Positions 1-8,053 of a DNA stretch of 64,000 nucleotides are shown piece by piece (positions within the stretch are counted from its first letter, which is position 1; the number at the start of each line of letters is the position of its first letter). The stretch comes from Acetobacter sp. (GTDB lineage Bacteria; Pseudomonadota; Alphaproteobacteria; Acetobacterales; Acetobacteraceae), in contig NZ_JAKVME010000001.1 in assembly GCF_022483985.1 (NCBI RefSeq), positions 310,001 to 374,000 of the forward strand, written 5' to 3'. The notes below the pieces were generated by a model. It had not been told where the DNA came from, searched no databases, and saw only the letters and a list, made by a program, of their open reading frames with translations. The translations under genes and the position numbers were made by a program.

Positions 1-1
1 G

Positions 2-544
2 GGTGTTCTGGATGACGTCACGAAAAACGTCGGTCTCGGCATGCCTGAGAATGGCACGCTGATTCTCGTCGGTGAGACGAAAGGCCATCTCGGCCAGTCG
101 CTCTGGCTGCGCGAGATTCTCGGTCGCGAAACGGGTGACGCGCCGGATGTTGATCTGACTGCCGAGCGTCGCAACGGCGACTTCGTGCGTGAGCAGATCC
201 AGTCGGGCGCCGTGAAAGCCTGTCATGACGTGGCGGATGGTGGCATCCTGATCACCGTCGCCGAGATGGTCATGGCGACCGGCAACGGCTGCACGCTTGA
301 GCCGGCCCAGTCCGGCATGCGTCCGGAAGCGTTCTGGTTCGGCGAGGATCAGTCGCGCTATCTGGTGGCGGTCGAAGGGGACGGCGTGGCGTTCCTGTCA
401 GCAGCGGAAAAGGCTGGCGTTCCGGCGCGTGTGGCGGCAACCATTGGTGGTGAGGGGCTGACGCTTCCCAGTGGGGCCGTTGTTTCAGCGGCCCGCCTGA
501 CGGTTGCGAACAGCGCGTTTTTCCCGAACCTGATGGAGCGCTGA
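2..544 (+). CDS. purL: Phosphoribosylformylglycinamidine synthase subunit PurL, C-terminal part
   Basis: The gene is cut by the window start; its frame is open from base 2 and ends with TGA at 542-544. PurL is the large subunit that converts FGAR to FGAM with ATP and glutamine-derived ammonia in purine synthesis. The visible 180 residues are the C-terminal AIRS-type half. They include GVLDDVTKNVGLGMP, the ETKGHLGQS stretch and CHDVADGGI, all typical of the second ATP-binding domain of PurL. The first ATG in the window (base 41) is internal and not the start. bolA follows after 36 bases, an arrangement that suggests cotranscription. Confidence 0.93.
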   Translation, partial: GVLDDVTKNVGLGMPENGTLILVGETKGHLGQSLWLREILGRETGDAPDVDLTAERRNGDFVREQIQSGAVKACHDVADGGILITVAEMVMATGNGCTLEPAQSGMRPEAFWFGEDQSRYLVAVEGDGVAFLSAAEKAGVPARVAATIGGEGLTLPSGAVVSAARLTVANSAFFPNLMER

Positions 545-580
545 GAGGCGGTCCAGACTACCGGATCAAGGAGAACGGTC

Positions 581-811
581 ATGGCCATGAGTGCATCGGA
601 TATCGAGGCTTACATCCTCAAAGCCTTTCCTGACGCAAAAGTGACGATCGATGATCTGGCGGGTGACGGCGATCATTATGCCTGCACTGTCGTCAGTGAA
701 GCCTTTCGTGGATTACCGCGCGTGAAACAGCACAAACTGGTTTATAATGCGCTTGAAGGGCACATGGGCGGCACGCTTCATGCGCTTGCCGTGAAAACGG
801 CGGTGCCGTAA
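581..811 (+). CDS. bolA: BolA family protein
   Basis: Small 76-residue protein of the BolA/IbaG family. It shows the C-terminal signature HKLVYNAL followed by a glycine-rich GTLHALAVKT stretch, and ends in the usual place for this family. BolA proteins pair with monothiol CGFS glutaredoxins to bind or deliver a 2Fe-2S cluster. The partner gene lies immediately downstream at 895, which supports the assignment. The start ATG has AAGGAGAACGG upstream. The specific regulatory role is not visible in the sequence. Confidence 0.9.
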   Translation: MAMSASDIEAYILKAFPDAKVTIDDLAGDGDHYACTVVSEAFRGLPRVKQHKLVYNALEGHMGGTLHALAVKTAVP

Positions 812-894
812 GGCCCCTATAGAGTTCTGACGGAAATCCTTTTGTTGAGGGGCGTTGCTGACAGCCCCGGGACGAACACTCTGGAGTTACACAG

Positions 895-1230
895 ATGTCT
901 ACACCTGCTGGACAGCGTATTCAGGCGCTGATTGAAGAAAACCCCGTCATGCTGTTCATGAAGGGCACCCCGGATTTCCCGCAGTGCGGTTTCTCTGCCC
1001 GCGTTGTGCAGGTCCTCAACCATCTCGGTGTGCCGTTCAAGGGCGAAAATGTTCTGGCCGATCCTGAACTGCGCGAAGGCATCAAGATTTTCTCCGACTG
1101 GCCCACGATCCCGCAGCTTTACGTCAAGGGCGAGTTCATTGGCGGATGCGACATCGTGATGGAAATGGCCCAGTCCGGTGAGTTGCAGACTCTTCTGAAG
1201 GAAAATGGAATCGCCAGCGCCGCGGCCTGA
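895..1230 (+). CDS. grxD: Monothiol glutaredoxin, Grx4 family
   Basis: A 111-residue single-domain glutaredoxin with the active-site motif PQCGFSARV (around residues 29-37). The lone Cys-Gly-Phe-Ser defines monothiol Grx4/GrxD proteins. The [19 protein letters not shown] block supplies the cis-proline and glutathione-binding glycines. These proteins carry or hand on 2Fe-2S clusters with BolA partners. The bolA gene directly upstream fits that function. A SD-like TGGAG precedes the ATG. A perfect 10-bp hairpin follows the stop. Confidence 0.95.
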   Translation: MSTPAGQRIQALIEENPVMLFMKGTPDFPQCGFSARVVQVLNHLGVPFKGENVLADPELREGIKIFSDWPTIPQLYVKGEFIGGCDIVMEMAQSGELQTLLKENGIASAAA

Positions 1231-1240
1231 CGCTTTCCGC

Positions 1241-1270
1241 CTGCAATATCGTGTCGCCATGATATTGCAG
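1241..1270 (+). terminator. Hairpin after grxD
   Basis: Perfect inverted repeat CTGCAATATC / GATATTGCAG with a 10-base loop, starting 10 bases after the grxD stop. The T-rich stretch lies some 20 bases further on, so this may be a transcript-stabilising hairpin rather than a classical intrinsic terminator. Confidence 0.55.
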
Positions 1271-1392
1271 GATTCCGTTTCTGATTTGTTCTTTTTTCCC
1301 AGTATATATCCTTCGCACATTCGGCGAATGGTAGAAATGAAATAGTAATTTAGAGCGATTAGGCCCATTCTGCGGGTTGTGAGTGTCACCTA

Positions 1393-1761
1393 ATGACGTA
1401 TACTCGCATGGAGAAACGAAATCCGGGGATGGAAATGATCAGAACAGTACTGCGGAAGCTGACGATTATCACGGCAGGAATTTCTGCGGTTGTCGCGGTC
1501 GTCCATGCAAACCCGGCGCATGCCGAACGGATCATTTCCGATTACGAGGCCAGCAAGCTGACCCTTGAGTCACTGACCGCCGTGCCTGTCTATCATCCTG
1601 TTGTGCATCACGCTGCCGCCCATCATTACGCCGTAGCGACGGCTGGCCGTCATACCGTGGTCGCTTCCCGCGCACAGTCTTCCCATCCGATGGTGCATCT
1701 GGTTTCTTTTCACGTCGCGAAGAAAGCGACCCATGCCGTGCATTCGCGCAGCCGCACCTGA
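1393..1761 (+). CDS. His-rich secreted protein of unknown function
   Basis: The product is 122 residues and I do not recognise its family. Residues about 18-46 form a basic-hydrophobic signal peptide (RTVLRKLTIITAGISAVVAV) ending at an Ala-X-Ala type site near PAHAE. The mature part is rich in histidine, with HHAAAHHYA and several single His, and ends basic (HSRSRT). Such a composition could bind metal, but that is inference. The start could also be the ATG at 1408 or 1432; all keep the signal peptide. It stands alone, with a terminator behind it. Confidence 0.6.
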   Translation: MTYTRMEKRNPGMEMIRTVLRKLTIITAGISAVVAVVHANPAHAERIISDYEASKLTLESLTAVPVYHPVVHHAAAHHYAVATAGRHTVVASRAQSSHPMVHLVSFHVAKKATHAVHSRSRT

Positions 1762-1786
1762 GTTTCCCCGCCTTGGTGTGAAAGTT

Positions 1787-1820
1787 GAAAGCCGCCTGAC
1801 TCTGTCCGGTGGCTTTTTTT
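1787..1820 (+). terminator. Rho-independent terminator after the His-rich gene
   Basis: A GAAAGCCGCC arm and a GGTGGCTTT arm pair around a short loop and run into seven T residues. The position, 26 bases after the stop at 1761 and before the convergent yraN, fits termination of the plus-strand transcript. Confidence 0.75.
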
Positions 1821-1836
1821 CTGGCTGAATCTCCGT

Positions 1837-2226
1837 TCAGCTCTGCCAGAACGCACTCCGAATCCGGCGCGGAACACCCGTCCCATCCACAAGGATGACG
1901 TCGAACACCACCGTCTCGTAGATCCATTCAGGATGTGTGGCCAGCAGAACCTCCGCTGCGTCCATGATCCGGGAACGCTGCCTTTCGCTGATGGATTCCG
2001 CAGCGTGGGAATATGTCGCCCGTTTCTTGACTTCGATGAAGCTCAGCTCTCCGGCTTTCAGGGCCACGAGATCGATTTCTCCCAGAGGCGTTCGTGCCCG
2101 ACGCAGGAGAATGCGCCATCCATGAGATACCAGCGCCTGCTCGGCGATAAATTCGGCCTTTACGCCCTGTTGCCATGCTGTAAGGCCGCGTTCCGGGCGT
2201 CGTGTCATGGAGATATGTTTTTGCAT
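1837..2226 (-). CDS. yraN: YraN family (UPF0102) putative endonuclease
   Basis: Protein of 129 residues matching the length and motifs of UPF0102. A GEIDLVAL segment is followed by FIEVKKR, the Asp and Glu-X-Lys arrangement of PD-(D/E)XK nucleases (around residues 50-70). The cellular role of YraN is unsettled; in other bacteria it lies near rRNA methyltransferase or DNA-uptake genes. Here it is divergent from the cardiolipin synthase gene, with about 56 bases between the two starts. An alternative start is ATG 2208. Confidence 0.85.
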   Translation of the reverse strand: MQKHISMTRRPERGLTAWQQGVKAEFIAEQALVSHGWRILLRRARTPLGEIDLVALKAGELSFIEVKKRATYSHAAESISERQRSRIMDAAEVLLATHPEWIYETVVFDVILVDGTGVPRRIRSAFWQS

Positions 2227-2282
2227 TATCCAGAGTGTCTTCCATTAAGGTAAGAATTTTCTGAACGAACGGACAGGGAGGC

Positions 2283-3710
2283 GTGAAGCTGACGGATATT
2301 GCGTCATTGCTGCTCAATGGAGCCCTGATCAGTCATAGCGCCGTAGCCACACTGGCGGCCGGGCATATTCTGCTGACAAAACGGGACACTTCGGCGGCGA
2401 TCGGCTGGATTGGGACTGTTTTTGTCATCCCGTTTTTCGGCGTGTGTCTGTATCTGCTGTTCGGCATCAATCGTGTCCACCGTCTGGCGCGGAAGCTTGT
2501 GCGTGACCGCAATCCGCAGGAGAGCGGGGCGGGAGCGGCGACCCGGTGGAGCCGGACGGTGACAGGCGCTTTCAGACCACTTTCCCGCATGGTCGGACGG
2601 ATAACCGGACGCTCCCTGCTGGGTGGCAACCATCTCGAAATCCTGATTGATGGGGACAATGCCTATCCTGTCATACTGGAGGCGATCCGGCAGGCGCAGC
2701 ACAGCGTCATGTTGTCATCCTATATTTTCCGGTACGATCAGACCGGAAAAACCTTCGTCTCGGCACTGACCGAGGCGCACCAGCGCGGCGTTGCCGTGCG
2801 TGTTCTGCTCGATGGCGTTGGTGCGGGCTATTTCGCATGTCGCGCAGCGAAAACGTTACGTAACGTCGGGGTGCCGTGCGAGCGGTTTCTGCACTCCATG
2901 CTGCCTTGGCGTATGCCGTTCATCAACCTGCGGAATCACAGGAAAATCCTCGTCGTTGACGGGGCCACCGGCTTTATCGGCGGACTCAATATCGGCGATG
3001 AAAACTGTAATGTGACCGCTCTCAGGAAGCGTGTCGGTGACATGCATTTCCGTGTGCGCGGCCCGGTCGTCAGACAGTTGGCCGAGGCATTCGCATGGGA
3101 CTGGTCTTTCGCCTGCGGGGAAGAACTCGCGGGGGAGATCTGGTTCCCCCCTCTTGCCGAGGAGGGGGAGGAACTTCTCCGTGTCGTGACTGCCGGACCG
3201 GACACGGATCTCGAAAAAATTGAATATACCGCCCTGCAGGCCATCACGCTGGCCCGCCACAGCGTAAGGCTGATGACACCCTATTTTCTGCCCGGCACAC
3301 GTCTTCAGGCTGAACTGGCTCTGGCCGCACTGCGTGGTGTGCAGGTGGATGTGGTCATTCCCGGTCGCAGCAATCATCGTGTCATGGACTGGGCCTGTCG
3401 CGCTGACATTCACCCTCTGCTGGACGCTGGCTGCCGTGTGTGGCTGAGCGGACCACCATTCAACCATGCCAAGCTGATGGTGGTTGATCGGGAATGGGCT
3501 TTCGTCGGCAGTTCGAACCTTGACGCCCGAAGTCTGCGGCTCAACTTTGAGATCAACGTGGAAAGCTACCGGGCCGCGTTTGCGGAGCAGATTGATGATT
3601 TCATAGACAGTCATCGGAAAGGGCGACTGACTCACCATGATCTTGATGAGCGATTTCTGGTGGTCAAGCTCCGCGACGCCGCGATGAGGCTGTTCTCGCC
3701 TTATCTCTGA
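2283..3710 (+). CDS. cls: Cardiolipin synthase
   Basis: Phospholipase-D superfamily protein of 475 residues, the normal size for bacterial Cls. Two hydrophobic segments at about residues 8-28 and 38-60 anchor it in the inner membrane. Two HKD motifs follow: NHRKILVVDGATGFIGG near residue 218 and NHAKLMVVDREWAFVGSSN near residue 392, each with His, Lys and Asp in place. It condenses two phosphatidylglycerols into cardiolipin and glycerol. The start is GTG at 2283, with a purine-rich AGGGAGG directly before it, an unusually short spacing. Confidence 0.92.
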   Translation: MKLTDIASLLLNGALISHSAVATLAAGHILLTKRDTSAAIGWIGTVFVIPFFGVCLYLLFGINRVHRLARKLVRDRNPQESGAGAATRWSRTVTGAFRPLSRMVGRITGRSLLGGNHLEILIDGDNAYPVILEAIRQAQHSVMLSSYIFRYDQTGKTFVSALTEAHQRGVAVRVLLDGVGAGYFACRAAKTLRNVGVPCERFLHSMLPWRMPFINLRNHRKILVVDGATGFIGGLNIGDENCNVTALRKRVGDMHFRVRGPVVRQLAEAFAWDWSFACGEELAGEIWFPPLAEEGEELLRVVTAGPDTDLEKIEYTALQAITLARHSVRLMTPYFLPGTRLQAELALAALRGVQVDVVIPGRSNHRVMDWACRADIHPLLDAGCRVWLSGPPFNHAKLMVVDREWAFVGSSNLDARSLRLNFEINVESYRAAFAEQIDDFIDSHRKGRLTHHDLDERFLVVKLRDAAMRLFSPYL

Positions 3711-3870
3711 GGGAGCGCCTGAAACCGCTGGAGCGAACCACTGGCGCGATCATCGGTGCGGTCGTTGAACTGGCATGTCAAACAGCGTAGGAAAACGCCA
3801 GAAATGACGGGGATCGGGTCTGGGATGGCGCAGACAGACGCTCTGTCGGACAGATAAACAGAAGTGTGGT

Positions 3871-4683
3871 GTGGTGATGACTTCCTCTCCCTTGCGCGTC
3901 GGGATTGCGGGCCTCTCAGGGCGGATGGGGCAGGGACTGGTGCGGAGCGCGCTCGATGCGGGGTGCGCTGTGGTCGGAGGCACCTGCCGTGATCCGCAGG
4001 CGAGTTCCCTGACCATGTCCGAACTGACCAGAGATGGTTCGATCGCGCTCTGTGCGGATATGACCCGGCTCGCAGAAATCTCGGATGTGGTGATCGATTT
4101 CACGCATGTCTCGTCAGTGATCGGTCACGCTGAAACGTTGAAGAACGTGGGCGTCGCATGGGTTCTCGGCACGACCGGGCTCTCGGAGAGCGACCAGCGC
4201 GCGGTGGATGCTGCGGCTCAGTTGATCCCTGTTGTGCAGGCGGCGAATTTTTCGGCTGGTGTCACGCTGATGCTTCGGCTGGCCCGGGAAATGGGCATGG
4301 CGCTTTCGGCTGAACGGTTCGACGCCGAGATTGTCGAGATGCACCATCGCCAGAAGGTCGATGCGCCTTCGGGCACGGCGCTGGCCATTGGTGAGGCGGT
4401 TGCCCAGGGACGCGACGTGAAGCTGTCCGATGTGCGGGCGCCGGTGCGGGAGGGGCAGTGTGGTGCGCGCAAGACGGGCGAAATCGGCTTTGCTGCATTG
4501 CGCGGAGGACAGATCGTCGGCGAGCATGAACTGCTGTTCACGTCCGCCACGGAGCAGATCACCCTCGGTCATCGTGCTTTCGATCGCCGTGTTTTTGCCG
4601 ATGGCGCGGTGCAGGCCGCTGAATGGGTGAGCGGCAAAATAGCAGGCCTTTACAATATGGAAGACGTGCTCGGGCTCACCTGA
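3871..4683 (+). CDS. dapB: 4-hydroxy-tetrahydrodipicolinate reductase
   Basis: Product of 270 residues, the standard DapB length. The N-terminal Rossmann motif GIAGLSGRMGQ binds NAD(P)H. VIDFTH and the EMHHRQKVDAPSGTA block (His-His and Lys of the catalytic site, about residues 155-170) are diagnostic. It catalyses the reduction step of the lysine/meso-diaminopimelate pathway. The start ATG at 3871 was chosen because the dinucleotide-binding motif follows at residue 8. The upstream 160 bases hold no gene. metK follows on the same strand after about 150 bases. Confidence 0.95.
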   Translation: MVMTSSPLRVGIAGLSGRMGQGLVRSALDAGCAVVGGTCRDPQASSLTMSELTRDGSIALCADMTRLAEISDVVIDFTHVSSVIGHAETLKNVGVAWVLGTTGLSESDQRAVDAAAQLIPVVQAANFSAGVTLMLRLAREMGMALSAERFDAEIVEMHHRQKVDAPSGTALAIGEAVAQGRDVKLSDVRAPVREGQCGARKTGEIGFAALRGGQIVGEHELLFTSATEQITLGHRAFDRRVFADGAVQAAEWVSGKIAGLYNMEDVLGLT

Positions 4684-4727
4684 GGCGACCGGCGGATATG
4701 TGACAGATCGGTATAGTCGGGGTCTTG

Positions 4728-4742
4728 CAACTTGACCCCGCC
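4728..4742 (+). other. Hairpin in the metK leader
   Basis: CGGGGTC (4717-4723 region) and GACCCCG (4735-4741 region) can form a seven-pair stem with a nine-base loop, about 90 bases before the metK ATG. I cannot match it to a known SAM riboswitch class by eye, and no clear pseudoknot partner is seen. It may be a terminator of dapB or a leader element. Confidence 0.3.
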
Positions 4743-4832
4743 GCCGTCATCCGCCAAACGACAGAACTCTCAATACCGAGAACTTCGCAAAACGCGAATG
4801 TTTCATCTTACAGCGAGGCAGTCAGCGCAATC

Positions 4833-6020
4833 ATGCTCAAGCAAGGCGAGTTCCTGTTTACCTCGGAATCGGTGTCCGAAGGCCATCCCGACAAAGTGGC
4901 GGACCGGATCAGCGACACGGTTCTGGATGCTTATCTGACAGCAGATCCGGAAGCGCGCGTTGCCTGCGAAACGCTGGTGACAACCAACCGCGTCGTCCTC
5001 GCCGGTGAGGTCCGTGGTCCGGCGTCCGTCACGTCGGAAAGTCTGATCGAAGCGGCCCGTGAAGCCATCCGTGACATCGGCTACGATCAGGCAGGTTTCT
5101 CCTGGAAGAACGCCGAGATCAGCAACTACCTGCACGCGCAGTCCGCTGACATCGCTGTCGGCGTCGATAGCGCGGGCGAGAAGGACGAGGGTGCTGGCGA
5201 TCAGGGCATCATGTTCGGTTTCGCGACCAACGAGACCGAGACGCTGATGCCGGCGCCGCTCTACTACTCCCACAAGATTCTCAAGACGATGCGTGATCTG
5301 CGTCGCGCTGGCGATCCGCGTGCGGCAGGTCTCCAGCCGGACGCCAAGAGTCAGGTGACCCTGCGCTACCTCAACGGCAAGCCGGTCGAGGCCACCTCCG
5401 TCGTCATCTCGACGCAGCATGACGAGGGCATGGACCAGAACGTCATCCGCAACGAGCTGCGCGCCATCGTCAAGGACGTGCTGCCGGAAGGCTGGATGCC
5501 GGCTGACAAGGAATTCTACGTCAACCCGACAGGCATCTTCGTGATCGGTGGTCCGGACGGCGACGCCGGTCTGACAGGCCGCAAGATCATCGTCGACACG
5601 TATGGCGGCGCGGCGCCTCATGGCGGCGGCGCGTTCTCCGGCAAGGATCCGACAAAGGTTGACCGTTCCGCAGCCTACGCCGCCCGCTATCTGGCGAAGA
5701 ACGTTGTGGCCGCCGGTCTCGCGGACCGCTGCACGCTTCAGCTGTCCTACGCCATCGGCGTGTCGCATCCTCTGTCCGTCTATGTCGATTTCGACGGCAC
5801 AGGCAAGGATATCGATGAAGCCAAGCTGGTGAAGGTTCTGCGCGAGGTGATGAACCTTTCTCCGCGCGGCATCCGTCAGCACCTGCGTCTGAACCGTCCG
5901 ATCTACACCGAAACGTCTGCTTACGGTCACTTCGGTCGCACGCCTGACGAGGCCCGTGACACGTTCCCCTGGGAGCGTACGGACCTTGTCGACGCGCTGC
6001 GTAACGCGTTCAACCGCTAA
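4833..6020 (+). CDS. metK: S-adenosylmethionine synthetase
   Basis: MetK makes S-adenosylmethionine from methionine and ATP. Signature blocks are [17 protein letters not shown] at the N-terminus (the His of the ATP site), [10 protein letters not shown], and the glycine-rich [16 protein letters not shown] loop. Starting at ATG 4833 gives 395 residues, close to the family norm. The frame is open further upstream to a TTG at 4725, but that would add 36 residues absent from MetK proteins and cross a hairpin. trmB starts eight bases after the stop, an operon-like spacing. Confidence 0.96.
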   Translation: MLKQGEFLFTSESVSEGHPDKVADRISDTVLDAYLTADPEARVACETLVTTNRVVLAGEVRGPASVTSESLIEAAREAIRDIGYDQAGFSWKNAEISNYLHAQSADIAVGVDSAGEKDEGAGDQGIMFGFATNETETLMPAPLYYSHKILKTMRDLRRAGDPRAAGLQPDAKSQVTLRYLNGKPVEATSVVISTQHDEGMDQNVIRNELRAIVKDVLPEGWMPADKEFYVNPTGIFVIGGPDGDAGLTGRKIIVDTYGGAAPHGGGAFSGKDPTKVDRSAAYAARYLAKNVVAAGLADRCTLQLSYAIGVSHPLSVYVDFDGTGKDIDEAKLVKVLREVMNLSPRGIRQHLRLNRPIYTETSAYGHFGRTPDEARDTFPWERTDLVDALRNAFNR

Positions 6021-6028
6021 GGCAGCTT

Positions 6029-6784
6029 ATGAGCACGGTGGAAGAGAAAGGTGGCGCGGTTGCTCCGCATGAGAGTGAGGAGAAAAGCGCTTCCGCTCTG
6101 AAGCCACCGGCTCAGCGTCTCTACGGGCGTCAGCGCGGCCATCCGCTGCGTGACCGCCAGCAGCGCCTGATGGACGAGGCGCTGCCCCGGATACGGTTTC
6201 CGGAAGACAAGGCCTCTGATCCGAAAGCGGCTTTCAACACCCGACCCGAACAGGTCTGGCTGGAAGTCGGTTTTGGTGGGGGAGAGCATGTTCTCTCCCA
6301 GATCGAGATGCATCCTTCCGTTGGCTACATCGCCTCGGAAGTGTTTGAGAACGGCCTCTGCTCGCTTCTCGCGCCACTGTTTCCGTCACGTGAGGAAGCA
6401 ACTTCTCCCCTGCCGCCGCTTCTGCGTCTGTGGAACGATGATGCGCGTCTGTTGCTCCAGAATCTGCCGGAAGCCTCGCTCGATCGCATGTTTCTGATGT
6501 TTCCGGACCCTTGGCCGAAAAAGCGTCATGCCAAGCGTCGCTTCGTTCATCCCGGCAATCTGCCGTTTGTGGCCCGTGCGCTGAAGCCGGGCGCCATCTG
6601 GCGCGTGGCAAGTGATGATCCGACCTATCAGGCGTGGGTCGAAGAGGTCATGGGCAAGCAGGATTTCTTCGAAACGGCTCCTCCTGCGCTTGAGCGTCCG
6701 GAAGGCTGGCCTCCGACGCGCTATGAGGCGAAGGCGATCCGGGCCGGACGTCAGCCGATGTACTGGACGTTTGTGCGGAAGTAG
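6029..6784 (+). CDS. trmB: tRNA (guanine-N7)-methyltransferase
   Basis: SAM-dependent methyltransferase of 251 residues that forms m7G46 in the tRNA variable loop. The SAM-binding motif EVGFGGGEHV lies near residue 76. The family signature FPDPWPKKRHAKRR is near residue 160, and a DDPTYQAW block follows. It carries a charged N-terminal extension of about 30 residues relative to E. coli TrmB, as in many alphaproteobacteria. Its gene follows metK, whose product supplies the methyl donor. Confidence 0.95.
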   Translation: MSTVEEKGGAVAPHESEEKSASALKPPAQRLYGRQRGHPLRDRQQRLMDEALPRIRFPEDKASDPKAAFNTRPEQVWLEVGFGGGEHVLSQIEMHPSVGYIASEVFENGLCSLLAPLFPSREEATSPLPPLLRLWNDDARLLLQNLPEASLDRMFLMFPDPWPKKRHAKRRFVHPGNLPFVARALKPGAIWRVASDDPTYQAWVEEVMGKQDFFETAPPALERPEGWPPTRYEAKAIRAGRQPMYWTFVRK

Positions 6785-7199
6785 CGTCCCGGAAGGGCTT
6801 TCGAGGTTACGCTGGCACAGTCTGAAGCAGTGAAAGTGGTGGATGCCGTCCTCTTTTCAGAGGGGCGGCGTTCTATGAAGCTTTTTGGAAAAAGCTTCAC
6901 CAAAAACTTCTTTTGATGACTATCACAGGTCCAGAGATGGGGAAGTGACTCACTCACGCAATATCTTGGCGTTTGTCGAAATAACAATTGGCGGTTTTTG
7001 CCAATAGACGCCCGGAAATTATTGATCTCATGACAATGGTCGGACTGTTCCACACGTTGTTTGTCGGAACAGTCAATCTGGGCTGCCATTACAGCTCTTC
7101 CAGCGTTAGAAGCTCGACCAGCTTCCAAATACCAGATGAACAGCGTTGTCTCTGTCGTGGAGTGGCGCAAAACCTGGCCACCCACGTCGTATATGCCTG
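6785..7199. other. Intergenic stretch with palindromes, no convincing gene
   Basis: No reading frame here has a recognisable domain or a good ribosome site. It holds a GCCGTCCTCT / AGAGGGGCGGC hairpin at about 6845-6870 and a strong palindrome at 6877-6898. The later part (6950-7190) is AT-richer than its surroundings and could be a decayed gene or an insertion-element scar, but I see no transposase motif. Confidence 0.5.
6877..6898. repeat. Near-perfect palindrome downstream of trmB
   Basis: Ten-base arms GAAGCTTTTT and AAAAAGCTTC flank a central GG. The motif continues as CACCAAAAACTTCTTTT, which partly repeats the arm. It follows another hairpin and probably forms a transcript-end structure. 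From general familiarity with acetic acid bacterial genomes, I suspect this is a recurrent intergenic element. Confidence 0.55.
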
Positions 7200-7928
7200 T
7201 CAGTGCGTTTCAGCGGACTTGATCACATCATAGCCCGCTGAGCCCGGCGGTGGCCCCGGTGGCGGCAGATCGTCCGCCGTCACGGAAAGCAGTTGCTGTG
7301 CGTCCGGCCCGATCTGATGCACGTTGATGGCTGTTCCATAAACACCGGTGGCGCCCGGCCCGGCTGCATACAGCATGGCGCCCGGCTTCAGCCATGCCGC
7401 AATCTTTGAGGCGTCACGGGTCGGAACCCGGATGACCGTGTGATCCTTCAGAATGGCTCCGACCAGCACGCCCTGAATATTGTAAAGCGGATAGGAAATC
7501 TCGCCATGCACAACGATGTCGGCGCCAGCAACCATTTCAGGAGAATGCTGAGGCATGGCGATGCCGACATCTTCTGCCCGGCTGCCGCGCGGCCCACTGA
7601 GCGAAAAGGCATGAATGATGGGAAGGGTCTTACCCTTCAGGCCGGTGCCGGTCAGCTTATCGCCCGGCTTGACGATTTTCGGGAGATCCCAGGACAGGTC
7701 CTGCGAAACAATGACCTGCGTGCCGTCAGAAAGCAGCAGACCGGTCACACCGCCGCCAGCCGAGGGGATATACTGTGACACCGTCCCGCTGAAGGCGGGG
7801 AGCACTGACAGGTCATAGACGGAAACAGGTCCATTTCCGGCTGATGATGAGGCTGCCAGAACGGGAGAAGCGCTGAGCGCTACGGCGGAACCGACGGCGA
7901 TGACAGCAAGACAAAACAGGTGGCGCAT
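7200..7928 (-). CDS. Secreted protein of unknown function
   Basis: The product is 242 residues. It opens with a clear Sec signal peptide (MRHLFCLAVIAVGSAVALSA, cleavage near VLAA). The mature part has two weakly similar halves, each with a 'GTVSQY...LLSDGTQVIV' or 'GEISYPLYNIQGVLVGAILKDHTVIRV' pattern. This is typical of OB-fold-like periplasmic proteins. The tail is proline-rich (PPPGPPPG). I do not recognise the family and assign no function. It lies downstream of purH on the same strand, with about 120 bases between. Confidence 0.7.
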   Translation of the reverse strand: MRHLFCLAVIAVGSAVALSASPVLAASSSAGNGPVSVYDLSVLPAFSGTVSQYIPSAGGGVTGLLLSDGTQVIVSQDLSWDLPKIVKPGDKLTGTGLKGKTLPIIHAFSLSGPRGSRAEDVGIAMPQHSPEMVAGADIVVHGEISYPLYNIQGVLVGAILKDHTVIRVPTRDASKIAAWLKPGAMLYAAGPGATGVYGTAINVHQIGPDAQQLLSVTADDLPPPGPPPGSAGYDVIKSAETH

Positions 7929-8053
7929 GGCTGGTCCAATCGTTCACTGGCTGTTTGCTGCCAGAGAGCGAACCAGCCGGAAAAGCGCAAAACACAAGGT
8001 AGCCCGGATATCGCCACGAGTGACGTATCCGGACAAGCCTTTCCGTATGCGGA

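Noticed and set aside
4803..5930. 375-codon open frame on the minus strand
   Set aside because: It lies opposite metK and has no family similarity.
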